Assembly (NCBI RefSeq): GCF_026625125.1 | Contig: NZ_CP113097.1 | Location: 5,256,001-5,320,000, forward strand | Direction: 5' to 3' | DNA length: 64,000 nt | Origin: Pseudomonas putida | Lineage (GTDB): Bacteria > Pseudomonadota > Gammaproteobacteria > Pseudomonadales > Pseudomonadaceae | In this document: positions 18,187 through 30,542 of the stretch, piece after piece | Numbering within the stretch: the first letter of the stretch is position 1 | Layout: each line of letters begins with the position of its first letter | Translations under genes and position numbers: made by a program | The notes under the pieces: model-generated | Told to the model about the DNA's origin: nothing | Seen by the model: the letters and a program-made list of their open reading frames with translations, nothing else | The model's database searches: none

Positions 18187-19401
18187 TCAGCCCCGCGCGT
18201 CGCGGTCGCGCAGCCCCAGCAGGTAGAGCACGCCGTCCAACCCAAGGGTCGAGATGGCCTGTTTGGCCGATTGACGTACCAGCGGCTTGGCGCGGAAGGC
18301 GACGCCCAGACCGGCCAGCGACAGCATCGGCAGGTCGTTGGCACCGTCGCCTACGGCAATGGTCTGCTCCAGTTGCAGGCCCTCTTCGCTCGCCAACTGC
18401 TGCAGCAGCTCTGCCTTGCGCTGGGCATCGACGATGGGCTCGACCGCCACGCCGGTCACCTTGCCATCAACCACTTCCAGTTCGTTGGCGAACACATAAT
18501 CGATGCCCAGGCGCGCCTGCACCTGCTTGGCAAAGTAGGTGAATCCACCCGAGAGGATCGCAGTCTTGTAGCCCATGCGCTTGAGCTCGGCGAACAGGTT
18601 CTCGGCACCTTCGGTGAGGCGCAGTGAAGCACCGATCTGGTCCAGCACACCAACGTCCAGGCCCTTGAGCAGCGCCATGCGCTCCTTGAAGCTGGCACGA
18701 AAGTCCAGTTCGCCGCGCATTGCCCGCTCGGTGATCGCCGCCACCTGCTCGCCGACGCCGGCAGCCTTGGCCAGTTCATCGATGACTTCGGCTTCGATCA
18801 GGGTCGAATCCATGTCGAACACCGCCAGGCGGCGGTTGCGACGGAACAGGTCGTCCTTCTGGAAGGCGATATCGATGTTCAACGCTTCGGACAAGGCAAA
18901 GAAGTCGGCACGCAGGGCCTGGGCATCGCTTGGCTCTCCGCGCACGGAAATTTCCAGGGCAGCTTTGCCATGCTCACTCTGCACGCCCAGCGCAACACGC
19001 GCAGACAACCGCTCGATACGCTCGATGGTCAGGCCGTACTGGCTGATGACTGCACTGACACGCTGCAGTTGCTGCGGGGTGATCTTGCGGCTGAGAACGG
19101 TAGCGATATAGCGGGCTTCGCCCTGGCCATCGGCCCAGTGCTGGTAATCAGACTCGGAAATCGGCGTGTAGCGGGCCTGCAGGTTCAGCTCATGGGCCTT
19201 GGACTGCACGCTCTGCAACAGGCTGGTGGCCACTTCGTTGTCCGGAATATCGACCAGAATGCCGAACGACAGGGTGCCATGCATGACAGCCAGGCCGATG
19301 TCGAGAATGTTCACACCGCCCTGGAGGAGGACGCCGGTGATGGCGGCAGTGAGACCCGGGCGGTCCTCACCGGTGATGTTGATCAGAACGATTTCGCGCA
19401 C
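18187..19401 (-). CDS. serB: SerB, phosphoserine phosphatase
   Basis: 404 residues. Two ACT-like domains (about 1-170) precede a HAD phosphatase domain with the nucleophile motif DMDST (Asp196, Asp198), SGGFTYFA and GDGANDLPM. It performs the last step of L-serine synthesis. I prefer the GTG at 19401 (protein begins MREIVLINITGEDRPG), with GGAG seven bases upstream, over an ATG 11 codons earlier that adds a non-conserved, basic leader. It is convergent with psd and divergent from the Smp-like gene. Confidence 0.95.
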   Translation of the reverse strand: MREIVLINITGEDRPGLTAAITGVLLQGGVNILDIGLAVMHGTLSFGILVDIPDNEVATSLLQSVQSKAHELNLQARYTPISESDYQHWADGQGEARYIATVLSRKITPQQLQRVSAVISQYGLTIERIERLSARVALGVQSEHGKAALEISVRGEPSDAQALRADFFALSEALNIDIAFQKDDLFRRNRRLAVFDMDSTLIEAEVIDELAKAAGVGEQVAAITERAMRGELDFRASFKERMALLKGLDVGVLDQIGASLRLTEGAENLFAELKRMGYKTAILSGGFTYFAKQVQARLGIDYVFANELEVVDGKVTGVAVEPIVDAQRKAELLQQLASEEGLQLEQTIAVGDGANDLPMLSLAGLGVAFRAKPLVRQSAKQAISTLGLDGVLYLLGLRDRDARG

Positions 19402-19473
19402 AACCTGGCTCCGACTTCGATGAAAAATGCGCATTCTACCGATTTTCCGTGACCATCGGGCGCCAACGATACT

Positions 19474-19501
19474 TTGCCGACAAAACTCGGGTCGCTATAC
19501 T
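19474..19501 (+). promoter_or_regulatory. Sigma-70-type promoter for the Smp-like gene
   Basis: TTGCCG (19474-19479) and TATACT (19496-19501) are separated by 16 bases, in the serB/smp-like divergent gap, about 35 bases before the start codon. Confidence 0.5.
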
Positions 19502-19536
19502 GCGCAGCACTTTCATGCCATTAAGAGCCGCGCTCT

Positions 19537-21003
19537 GTGAACCGGCCCACGCCCGTCAAACCAGACAACTTCTTCCTCATGATCTTCCGTGCCCTGCGCC
19601 AACGTCGCGTTCCCCTGGCACTGCGCATCGCCAGCACCAACATTTTCTTGGTGGCGCTGGCGCTGGTGATCTATGCCTGCGTGATGGGTCTGCAGTTCAA
19701 GCAGGCCATGCACGAGCAGGCGGACGCCCTTGGCCAGAGCCTGACCACCCAGACAGCCACATCGGCGACCGAGCTGCTGGTGTCCAACGACATCCTCAGC
19801 CTCAACGTGCTGTTGGGCAACCTGGTGAAGAACCCGCTGGTGGCCCACGCGGCGATATACAGCGTGGACAACCGCATCCTGGCAGAAGCCGGGCAGCGCC
19901 CACGCAACAGCCTGCTGGGTGAGGCCGAAGGCCTGTACCAGACCAAGATCACCTTCCAGGACGTGACGGCCGGGCAACTGCGCATCAGCCTGGACATGAG
20001 CCAGTTCCAGCAGCCGATGCTGATCAGCCTGCAGAGCATGGGCATCCTGGCCGCGATCCTGCTGGCCCTGGCACTGAGCCTGAGCCTGCGCCAAGGCCGC
20101 CACATCACCCTGCCGCTGCTGCAACTGCGCGTATGGCTGCGTGACCCGCACCCCTACACCCCGGCGATCGATCGTCAGGATGAGATCGGCGATATCGCCC
20201 GTCAGCTGCATGCGCGCCTGGCCCCGCCGCCGCCTCCAGAGCCTGAACCGGAGGAATATGAAGATGAAGACGACTTCGACGATCTGCACGATGCCCCTGC
20301 GCCGGTCAAAGCTGCGCCACGGGCCAAGGCTGCTGCTCAGGTAGACGACGAAGACGACGATGAAGCCTTTGCCGGCCTGCTGGACCACGAAGAAAGCGCG
20401 CCGAAGGCCGCAGCAGTCGAGTCCGACGAGCCGCAGAGCACTGCGGTGCTGGCCGTTCAGCTAGGATCGCAGGAGCAACTGCGCCGGCTGCCGCGCACCC
20501 GCCTGACCGAGTTGCTGGAGCGCTACCGCGACTGCCTGGAGCAGGCCGCATCGCTGTACGATGGCGAAACCCACACGCTCAACGACGGCAGCACGCTGGT
20601 GCTGTTCCACAGCCGCGACTGCGGCGAGGATTACCTGACCAATGCAATCTGCTGCGGCGAGCTGCTGCGCGCACTCGGCCACGCCCTGCAGATCGAGGTC
20701 GCCGACAGCGGCATCACCCTGCAACTGCAACTGGGCCTGGCCTTGGGCGATGACTTGCAGGGGCTGGAGCAGGTCGACCTGCTGATGACCGAAAAAGCCC
20801 AGGACGCCCTGGCGCTCTCCCAGCACAGCCGCAACCTACTGCTGGTGGAGCGGCAGATCAGTGACGACTCGCTGATTCGCCAGCGTGCGCGCATCCGGCC
20901 AATTGCCAGCCCTGAAGGGGCCTGCTGTGTCGAACGCTTGATGGAGCCCTACCCCTCAATGCTGGAGCGGCAGTTGGCGCGGATGCACGAACGCAGGGCG
21001 TGA
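19537..21003 (+). CDS. Smp/AhpA (YtjB)-like membrane protein with degenerate cyclase-like C-terminal domain
   Basis: 488 residues. A transmembrane helix at about 29-50, a periplasmic loop of about 115 residues and a second helix at about 167-188 lead into a HAMP-like segment. That layout, and the position divergent from serB, match the Smp/YtjB (AhpA) family of E. coli. An acidic, proline-rich linker (about 228-300) follows. The last about 180 residues, from AVLAVQLGSQEQLRRL, resemble a class III cyclase fold (NDGSTLVLFHS, ITLQLQLGLALGDD) but I do not see the metal-binding aspartates. The start is GTG at 19537. Function is unknown. Confidence 0.7.
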   Translation: MNRPTPVKPDNFFLMIFRALRQRRVPLALRIASTNIFLVALALVIYACVMGLQFKQAMHEQADALGQSLTTQTATSATELLVSNDILSLNVLLGNLVKNPLVAHAAIYSVDNRILAEAGQRPRNSLLGEAEGLYQTKITFQDVTAGQLRISLDMSQFQQPMLISLQSMGILAAILLALALSLSLRQGRHITLPLLQLRVWLRDPHPYTPAIDRQDEIGDIARQLHARLAPPPPPEPEPEEYEDEDDFDDLHDAPAPVKAAPRAKAAAQVDDEDDDEAFAGLLDHEESAPKAAAVESDEPQSTAVLAVQLGSQEQLRRLPRTRLTELLERYRDCLEQAASLYDGETHTLNDGSTLVLFHSRDCGEDYLTNAICCGELLRALGHALQIEVADSGITLQLQLGLALGDDLQGLEQVDLLMTEKAQDALALSQHSRNLLLVERQISDDSLIRQRARIRPIASPEGACCVERLMEPYPSMLERQLARMHERRA

Positions 21004-21032
21004 TACCGAGTGCCCTGATCTCACACCCATGA

Positions 21033-21058
21033 AAAAGCCCGCACATGTGCGGGCTTTT
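21033..21058. terminator. Bidirectional terminator between the Smp-like gene and the PqiC-like lipoprotein gene
   Basis: A perfect palindrome, AAAAGCCCGCACA followed by its complement, with flanking A and T runs. It serves both convergent genes. Confidence 0.92.
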
Positions 21059-21076
21059 GTGTATCCGGGGTAAGCA

Positions 21077-21787
21077 TCAGAACCGATAGACTTCCATATC
21101 GGTCCGAATAGGCGAAGCCATAGGGATCTTTGACTTCTCCGGTGCTTTCTTGACCTGAACCGGCGCTGCAGGTTTTTTGCGCGACTCTTCAGCGATCGCT
21201 GGCTGGTTGGCCAAAGGTTTGACTGCAGCGCTCAACTGTTCTGCCAGCTTCTGCAACAACTGCCCCTGGGCCTGTACCTGCGAAGACTCGCTGCCTTCGT
21301 GCGGCTGCTCGAGGTGCACGATCCGGTTGTCACGCACATTCCCGCGACGGTCCAGCAAACGCCATTGGGCGTCGAGGATAGCCGGCTGGTTCTTGCCCGA
21401 GTCCAGACGAGTGATCGACAGCAATACCTGTACGTCAGGCGAGAAGCCACTGCTGGCCGGTGCCAGGACCACCCGCTGGCTGTCCAGGCGCCAGGCTAGC
21501 TGACGCACCAACAGTTGGTCGATGTCTGCCGACAGGCTACCGGCCCAACGACCGTCCGTCGCCGAACTCAGGCTGCCATCCGGCTGGCGCTGCAAAAAGG
21601 TTTCACGCTGCAGGTAATCGGCGACCGACACCGGGCCGAGCACCACGGCCATGCCCGCACTCTGCGAAGGCTGGCCAGGGTCACCGCTGTCGAGCTGATA
21701 CAGGGCAACCGGCTGATGCATGCTGCATCCGCTCAGCCCCAGCAGGCCCGTCATCAACAGCGCAAATGGAAGGCGCAGAAATTTCAT
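21077..21787 (-). CDS. PqiC-like outer-membrane lipoprotein
   Basis: 236 residues. A lipoprotein signal peptide ends with LSGC, making Cys21 the lipidated residue. The body (YQLDSG near the start, LVRQLAWRLDSQRVVLAP in the middle) fits the ABC-type transport auxiliary/PqiC (DUF330) family, which partners MCE-domain lipid transporters. No pqiA, pqiB or mla gene is adjacent. The C-terminal 50 residues are Lys/Pro/Ala-rich and end in EVYRF. Partner and substrate are unknown. Confidence 0.7.
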   Translation of the reverse strand: MKFLRLPFALLMTGLLGLSGCSMHQPVALYQLDSGDPGQPSQSAGMAVVLGPVSVADYLQRETFLQRQPDGSLSSATDGRWAGSLSADIDQLLVRQLAWRLDSQRVVLAPASSGFSPDVQVLLSITRLDSGKNQPAILDAQWRLLDRRGNVRDNRIVHLEQPHEGSESSQVQAQGQLLQKLAEQLSAAVKPLANQPAIAEESRKKPAAPVQVKKAPEKSKIPMASPIRTDMEVYRF

Positions 21788-21961
21788 TCATCCCATCCAG
21801 GCGGTCGCCACAAGCTAACCGCATTGATACTCATATAGATTCAATCGGGCACACGGCCACGCCGGCACCACAGGGGCACTATCATCCGCGAAATGTCGGC
21901 CCGACTCCAGCATTTCTGCCTGGAACGGCGCTGAAATTGCCGCCCCAGACATTTCTGCGGG

Positions 21962-24745
<2,784 letters not shown>

Positions 24746-24749
<4 letters not shown>

Positions 24750-25732
24750 GGTGTGGCGCTCCACCCGCCCTGCGGTGCGGCGAAGCGCCAGACGACCGGG
24801 CGGTTTTCACCATCGGCGCGATCCGCGTTGTTGTTGTCCAGACCGATCCAGGCGCCCTTGGCATCGATCACCAACGCTTCGGCCAGGCCGAACGGCTGAT
24901 CGTAGCGGCGCTCGGGCACCAGAGCATCGGCGGCGAATGACCAGCAGCGCTCGACCTCGCCGTTGTCGGCATGGCGCCGGCACACGCGGTATGCATTGCG
25001 TTCTAGGGTGAACAGCTTGCCCTCGAACCAGGCCAGGTCAGCAAAATCACGCGAACGCGCACGGGCCTCCGGCATTTGTGGCGGTTGCATCTCGACCCCG
25101 GCTTCACTGAGCAGTACGCAACTGCGTCCGCACGTCCATACCGACTGCTGCCGTTCTATCTTGACCAAGCCCCGGCGCTCACGCTCGGCCGCAAGCCACA
25201 GGCGATCACCGGCCGGGTTGATCGCCAGGCCTTCGAACAGGGCATTGAAGTTCAGCAGCATGCCACTGGCCCGTGCCTGGCGAATCATCGCTGGGTCAAC
25301 CCTGAGCCAGGCAGGTGCGCCTACGACCGGCAATTGCAGCACGGCCACATGCGCTTCGCTGACCAGGTAGATGTTACCAGCCTGATCGCAAGTGATGCCT
25401 TCGTAATCAAACTGCCCGCCACGAATGAACGACACCGCCCAGTTGCGCGACTTCAGCCCCCAAGGCAAACCGCTGTCCGGCACCGGGGGTGGGGAGAACG
25501 TCAAAGGCTGGGCGCGCCATACCTGATTGTGCGGGTCGAAGCGGTAGATACGGTCATCATCGCGATCCGAAACGCCCCACAACGCACCCCGACAAAAAGC
25601 CAGCCCGGAGAGATTGCCGCCGCGCATGCCGTCGATCGGATGCTCGGATGTCAGCTTCAGCTCCGGCCAGTCGCCAGCCAGGCTTTGCAGCGCGACCAGC
25701 GTAAGGAAAACCGCGACAAACGAACGAATCAA
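24746..25732 (-). CDS. Secreted phytase-like esterase domain protein
   Basis: 328 residues with a signal peptide (about 1-20). The body shows the pattern of the esterase-like activity of phytase family: LSGLAFCRGALWGVSDRDDD, YEGITCDQAGNIYLVSE, FEGLAINPAGDRLWLAAE, which repeat like propeller blades. A PFGLAEALVIDAKGAWIGLDNN segment near the end is typical. The start codon is TTG, overlapping the parE stop in TTGA, with GAGG seven bases upstream. Its link to topoisomerase IV is unknown; the four-base overlaps suggest one transcript. Confidence 0.8.
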
Positions 25733-27633
25733 ACCAGAACCTCGGCCAGATTGCCTTTGGTCTCCAGCCAGTTCTTGCGATCGCCCGCACGTTTCTTGGC
25801 CAACAGCATATCCATGATTTCGGTCGTGCCCTGCAGGTCATCCAGGGTCAGCTGGACCAGGCGCCGGGTGTTAGGGTCCATGGTTGTTTCGCGCAACTGC
25901 GGTGGGTTCATTTCGCCCAGCCCTTTGAATCGGGTGACCTGCGGCTTGCCACGCTTTTTCTCGGCCACCAGGCGGTCGAGAATGCCGTCGCGCTCAGCCT
26001 CATCGAGGGCGTAGTAGATTTCCTTGCCCAGGTCGATACGGTACAGCGGCGGCATGGCAACGTAGACGTGGCCTGCTTCGACCAACGGACGGAAGTGCTG
26101 AACGAACAGCGCGCACAGCAGGGTAGCGATGTGCAGGCCGTCGGAGTCGGCGTCGGCAAGGATGCAGATCTTGCCATAGCGCAGCTGCGACAGGTCGGCG
26201 GCGCCCGGGTCGACACCGATGGCCACGGCAATGTTGTGCACTTCCTGGCTGGCCAGCACCTCACCACCGTCCACTTCCCAGGTGTTGAGGATCTTGCCGC
26301 GCAGCGGCAGGATCGCCTGGAACTCCTTGTCACGCGCCTGTTTGGCAGAACCACCGGCCGAATCACCCTCGACCAGGAACAGCTCGGCCCGCATTGGGTC
26401 CTGGCCTGCGCAATCGGCCAGCTTGCCCGGCAGCGCAGGGCCCTGAGTGACGCGCTTGCGCTCGACTTTCTTGCTGGCCTTGAGGCGGCGGCCGGCGTTG
26501 CTGATGGCCAGTTCCGCCAGTTGCATGCCCAGTTCGGGGTGTGCATTGAGCCACAGGCTGAAGGCGTCCTTGACCACGCCCGAGACGAATGCTGCAGCCT
26601 CGCGGGACGACAGACGCTCTTTGGTCTGCCCGGAGAACTGTGGCTCTTGCATCTTCATCGAGAGCACGAACGTGATGCGTTCCCAAACGTCTTCTGGCGC
26701 CAGCTTGACCCCGCGCGGCAACAGGTTGCGGAACTCGCAGAACTCGCGCATGGCATCGAGCAGGCCCTGCCGCAAGCCGTTCACGTGGGTACCGCCCTGG
26801 GCGGTGGGGATCAGGTTGACGTAGCTTTCCTGAACACTGTCACCGCCTTCGGGCAGCCACAGCAAGGCCCAGTCCACGGCTTCCTTGTTGCCAGCCAGGC
26901 TGCCGCAAAAGGGCTCGTCCGGCAGGCGCTGGAACTCACTGACCGAGTCGACCAGGTAGGAACGCAGGCCATCCTCGTAGTGCCATTCGACCTTCTCGCC
27001 GCTGGCCTTGTCCTCGAAGCTTACCAACAGCCCTGGGCACAGTACGGCCTTGGCCTTGAGCACGTGCTTGAGGCGGCTGATGGAAAACTTGGGTGAATCG
27101 AAGTACTTCGGGTCGGGGCTGAAGTACACACTGGTGCCGGTATTGCGCTTGCCGACAGTACCGACCACTTCCAGCTCGCTGGCTTTGAAGCCATCGGCAA
27201 AGGTCATCTGGTATTCGTTGCCGTCCCGCTTGACGCGCACGCGCACCTGGGTCGACAAGGCATTGACCACCGAGATGCCGACGCCGTGCAAGCCCCCGGA
27301 GAATTGGTAGTTCTTGTTGGAGAACTTGCCGCCGGCATGCAGCTTGGTGAGGATCAACTCGACCCCCGATACACCCTCTTCGGGGTGGATATCCACCGGC
27401 ATGCCGCGGCCGTCATCGCTGACTTCCAGCGAGTGGTCGGCATGAAGGATGACCTGCACCGAACGGGCGTGGCCAGCCAGGGCTTCGTCGACACTGTTGT
27501 CGATGACTTCCTGGGCCAGGTGGTTGGGCCGGCTGGTATCGGTGTACATGCCCGGCCGTTTACGGACCGGGTCAAGGCCCGAGAGGACTTCGATGGCGTC
27601 TGCGTTATAGGCGCTAGCGCTGGGGTTGGCCAT
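25729..27633 (-). CDS. parE: ParE, topoisomerase IV subunit B
   Basis: 634 residues. The N-terminal GHKL ATPase shows VIDNSVDEALAGHA, SDDGRGMPVD and GGLHGVGISVVNALS. The TOPRIM region has LFLVEGDSAGGSAKQARD and LADADSDGLHIATLL. It supplies ATP hydrolysis for ParC. It lies 35 bases downstream of yqiA and overlaps the esterase-like gene by four bases. In E. coli parE and parC are also separated, but by other genes. Confidence 0.97.
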   Translation of the reverse strand: MANPSASAYNADAIEVLSGLDPVRKRPGMYTDTSRPNHLAQEVIDNSVDEALAGHARSVQVILHADHSLEVSDDGRGMPVDIHPEEGVSGVELILTKLHAGGKFSNKNYQFSGGLHGVGISVVNALSTQVRVRVKRDGNEYQMTFADGFKASELEVVGTVGKRNTGTSVYFSPDPKYFDSPKFSISRLKHVLKAKAVLCPGLLVSFEDKASGEKVEWHYEDGLRSYLVDSVSEFQRLPDEPFCGSLAGNKEAVDWALLWLPEGGDSVQESYVNLIPTAQGGTHVNGLRQGLLDAMREFCEFRNLLPRGVKLAPEDVWERITFVLSMKMQEPQFSGQTKERLSSREAAAFVSGVVKDAFSLWLNAHPELGMQLAELAISNAGRRLKASKKVERKRVTQGPALPGKLADCAGQDPMRAELFLVEGDSAGGSAKQARDKEFQAILPLRGKILNTWEVDGGEVLASQEVHNIAVAIGVDPGAADLSQLRYGKICILADADSDGLHIATLLCALFVQHFRPLVEAGHVYVAMPPLYRIDLGKEIYYALDEAERDGILDRLVAEKKRGKPQVTRFKGLGEMNPPQLRETTMDPNTRRLVQLTLDDLQGTTEIMDMLLAKKRAGDRKNWLETKGNLAEVLV

Positions 27634-27668
27634 GGGTTCTCGTCGTCAGTCTGGTGAATGCGAAAAAA

Positions 27669-28277
27669 TCAAAATACAGAAAAATCGAGCGCCGCATACT
27701 GCCCCCGGGCAATTCCGGCGAAGGCCAGCAGGGCTGGTATCTGCTCGGCAAAGCCCTGGTAGCTGTGATCACCACCGGCCTGGATACGCAACGCGCACGC
27801 CCGGTAATAATGCTGGGCGTGGCGATAGTCCAGGGTTTCATCGGCGGTCTGCAACCACACTTGATAGCGGCTGGCGTCCGCGGGGGCCGGCACTTCCAGT
27901 TCAGCCAGGGCCTGGACATGATCGTGGGTCAGCTCCCAGGTTTCGCCGCTGTAGTGGTTGCGCTGGGTGCCCAGGTAGCCGTCGAACAGCTTGTGCGGGG
28001 TAACCGCGGGGTTGATCAGCAGGGCTTTGAGGCCCAAGCGCTCGGCCAGATGGGTGGCATAGTAGCCGCCGAGCGAACTGCCGACCAGCAGGGGCGCGCC
28101 CAGTTCGGCGATGGCCGCTTCGAGCTGTGCGATGGCCTGGCGCGGGTGATGGTGCAAGGCGGGTACGCGCAGCTGGCCGGACAGGCCTAGCTGCTGCATC
28201 ACAGCGTCGAGCTGACGCGCCTTGGTGGAGAGCGGTGAGCTGTTCAAGCCATGGATATAGAGGATGGAACCCGACAT
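27669..28277 (-). CDS. yqiA: YqiA-like alpha/beta hydrolase esterase
   Basis: 202 residues. An alpha/beta hydrolase starting ILYIHGLNSSP, with nucleophile elbow GSSLGG (Ser68) and a late GGDHSYQGF containing the catalytic His. E. coli YqiA is an esterase on short acyl-CoA and palmitoyl-CoA. I use the ATG at 28277; a longer in-frame reading begins in a basic, unconserved stretch. Order cpdA-yqiA-parE is the same as in E. coli. Confidence 0.9.
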   Translation of the reverse strand: MSGSILYIHGLNSSPLSTKARQLDAVMQQLGLSGQLRVPALHHHPRQAIAQLEAAIAELGAPLLVGSSLGGYYATHLAERLGLKALLINPAVTPHKLFDGYLGTQRNHYSGETWELTHDHVQALAELEVPAPADASRYQVWLQTADETLDYRHAQHYYRACALRIQAGGDHSYQGFAEQIPALLAFAGIARGQYAALDFSVF

Positions 28278-28407
28278 GCTGCCCCCGGAATCTTTGGCTT
28301 CGCGCCCCATGGTGGAGGCGCAGGGATGCGCAGTGTAGCGTGTTCGCCGTGTTTTGGCGCAGCGGCGGGTTTTTCGCAACAATTTTTGCGACGCTGCTAC
28401 CCTGGTT

Positions 28408-29211
28408 TCAATAGCCCGGGCTATCGAAATCGAGCTTCACCTCGAAGTCCGTGGCCCGCTGCACCCCGGTCTCCAGCTGCCCGTCGGCATGCAGGCGCAA
28501 CCAGCGGTAACCTGGCTGCTCCTCACTCACCTTGAAGTCTTCGCTACCCGCGGCGAACTGTATGCACGTCGATGGCGTGGCCAGCAGGCGCAGCCCGCCA
28601 CGCAGCTCATCCCACTCCTGATGGATATGCCCCCAAAGCAGCGCCCTCACCTGTGGATAACCCTCAAGCCGGCGCAGCAATTGATCCGCATTGCGTAACC
28701 CGATCGGTGCGATCCAGGCGCAGCCGATATCCACCGGCTGATGATGGCAGCAGACCAGGCAATGGCGCCCACCGGCCGACACCAGCGCATCATCGAGCAG
28801 CGCCAGCTGTGCCGGCTCAAGCAGCCCATGGGTCGCGCCCTGCACCGCAGAATTGAGCATGATGACACGCCAGGCGCCAATATCGGTCACTGCCTGCACC
28901 AGCTCCGGCGCCACCTCGGCCATGACCCTGGCTTCATCATGATTACCCGGCAACCAGCGCGCCGGCACGCCGATCTCGCCCGTAAGATCACGAAACGCCT
29001 GATACGAGGCAACACTGCCATCCTGCGAAAGGTCACCCGTGCACAACAGCAGATCGATACGCGGCTGTTCACGACGCACTTGGGCGATCACATGACGCAG
29101 GCTGTCGCGCGTGCGCAGCCCCAACAGCGTGCCCGCAGGGTCAGCGAACAGGTGAGCGTCAGTCAATTGCACCACGCATACGGGTGCCTGAGAGGGGTCT
29201 GGGTGCGGCAC
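28408..29211 (-). CDS. cpdA: CpdA, 3',5'-cyclic-nucleotide phosphodiesterase
   Basis: 267 residues. Calcineurin-type metallophosphoesterase motifs: QLTDAHLF (Asp18, His20), CTGDLSQDGS, LPGNHDE and LLWGHIHQEWD. It hydrolyses cAMP and so lowers Vfr/Crp signalling. The start is GTG at 29211 with GAGGAG upstream. It is downstream of the DUF1249 gene and separated from yqiA by 130 bases without a clear motif. Confidence 0.94.
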   Translation of the reverse strand: MPHPDPSQAPVCVVQLTDAHLFADPAGTLLGLRTRDSLRHVIAQVRREQPRIDLLLCTGDLSQDGSVASYQAFRDLTGEIGVPARWLPGNHDEARVMAEVAPELVQAVTDIGAWRVIMLNSAVQGATHGLLEPAQLALLDDALVSAGGRHCLVCCHHQPVDIGCAWIAPIGLRNADQLLRRLEGYPQVRALLWGHIHQEWDELRGGLRLLATPSTCIQFAAGSEDFKVSEEQPGYRWLRLHADGQLETGVQRATDFEVKLDFDSPGY

Positions 29212-29296
29212 CGGCCGTCTCCTCGGGGGAATTCAGCACGAATTATGGCGGGGGATCGGTTACGAGAAAACAGCCGAAACCGACCTGGGTCACATT

Positions 29297-29749
29297 TCAG
29301 CGCACACTTGCCAGCTCGTGACCACACGCCAGGCAGTGGCTCAGCCATTCGCCGAGAAACAGGTTGAGCTGGGCCTTTTCATCCGGCTGGTGCATGGACT
29401 GGTTGGGATACGGGTAGATGCTGCGCAGGCGCCTGGTGTGTTCGGCGCTGACCACTTCGGCCATACGCGCATCGTGGTACACCTGCACCTCAAGGTGGGG
29501 CACCGGCAGCCAAGGCAGGCTGTGCTCCTGGCGCACCCGCAGGGTAGTGGTATACGGGCAGGCCAGCACTACATCGAGCACCAGCACGCCGAGCATCTGG
29601 TCGCCCTGGGTCATGCCGATGCGGCGCGAACTCTGGGTGGTACGCATGTCGGGCAGCAGGCGCATGAGCCGGGCGTAGTTGGCCTCACAGGCTGCCTGCA
29701 GCCCGGCCAGATCGACCCGATAACGCTCACGCAGCAGGTTCACTTCCAC
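29297..29749 (-). CDS. yqiB: YqiB-like DUF1249 protein
   Basis: 150 residues with no signal peptide. The segments CEANYARLMRLLPD, VYHDARMAEVVSA and YPYPNQSMHQPDEKAQLNLFLGEWL match E. coli YqiB and DUF1249. No biochemical role is known to me. The start is uncertain: a GTG at 29749 or another GTG two codons later, both overlapping the end of nudF; the second has a better-spaced GAGG. It lies between nudF and cpdA, as in E. coli. Confidence 0.85.
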   Translation of the reverse strand: MEVNLLRERYRVDLAGLQAACEANYARLMRLLPDMRTTQSSRRIGMTQGDQMLGVLVLDVVLACPYTTTLRVRQEHSLPWLPVPHLEVQVYHDARMAEVVSAEHTRRLRSIYPYPNQSMHQPDEKAQLNLFLGEWLSHCLACGHELASVR

Positions 29750-30357
29750 ATACCTCGTACTTCATCTCTGTTGAGCGCCAGCCATTGCAGGCCGATGATC
29801 GTCGCCGCATTGCAGATACGCCCATCGCGCACAGCCTGCAAAGCATCTTCGAACGACCAGACCCGCACACGGATATCCTCGCCCTCTTCTTCCAGGCCGT
29901 GCAGCCCCCCGGCGCCTTCGCTGCTGCAGCGGCCAAGGAACAGGTGCACGTATTCATCACTGCCGCCCGGCGACGGGAAATACCGCGTCATCGGCCATAG
30001 GGCGCTGAAGGTCAGGCCGGCTTCCTCTTCGGCTTCACGATGAGCGACCTCTTCAGGCTGTTCGTCCTTGTCGATCAGGCCGGCGACCATCTCGATCAGC
30101 CAAGGGTTGTCGACTTTATCCAGCGCACCGACGCGAAACTGCTCGATCAATACCACTTCATCACGCAGCGGATCGTAAGGCAGCACGCAAACGGCATCAT
30201 GGCGCACGAACAGTTCGCGGCTGATCTCACGGCCCATGCCCCCGGCGAACAGCTCATGGCGCAGGCGAAGCTTGTCGAGCCTGTAGAAGCCCTGGAAGCA
30301 ATTGGCCCGTTCGATGATGTCGAAGCCCTTGGGCACTGAATTCAACGCGTCTGACAT
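29740..30357 (-). CDS. nudF: NudF, ADP-ribose pyrophosphatase
   Basis: 205 residues. The Nudix box runs from Gly93 to Leu115 (GLIDKDEQPEE, then HREAEEEAGL) and is complete. It hydrolyses ADP-ribose to AMP and ribose 5-phosphate. The ATG at 30357 has GAGGA five bases upstream; an in-frame ATG four codons earlier overlaps the Shine-Dalgarno. It heads the nudF-yqiB-cpdA-yqiA-parE cluster. Confidence 0.95.
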   Translation of the reverse strand: MSDALNSVPKGFDIIERANCFQGFYRLDKLRLRHELFAGGMGREISRELFVRHDAVCVLPYDPLRDEVVLIEQFRVGALDKVDNPWLIEMVAGLIDKDEQPEEVAHREAEEEAGLTFSALWPMTRYFPSPGGSDEYVHLFLGRCSSEGAGGLHGLEEEGEDIRVRVWSFEDALQAVRDGRICNAATIIGLQWLALNRDEVRGMWK

Positions 30358-30542
30358 GGAAATCCTCATTACCTCAAATACCGCTTCGCGCCATCCTACT
30401 CTGCACGCCTGCCTGTTTCACCCCTTTCCGTTAACCATTCGCGCAGTCGGGACAGGGGCTGTTCTCTCTGTTAGCTTAGTGGCGAACTGAAGGCCGCGCA
30501 GGCGGTCAAAGGCCGACTTTTCCCTGTATTGCAAGGATCATC

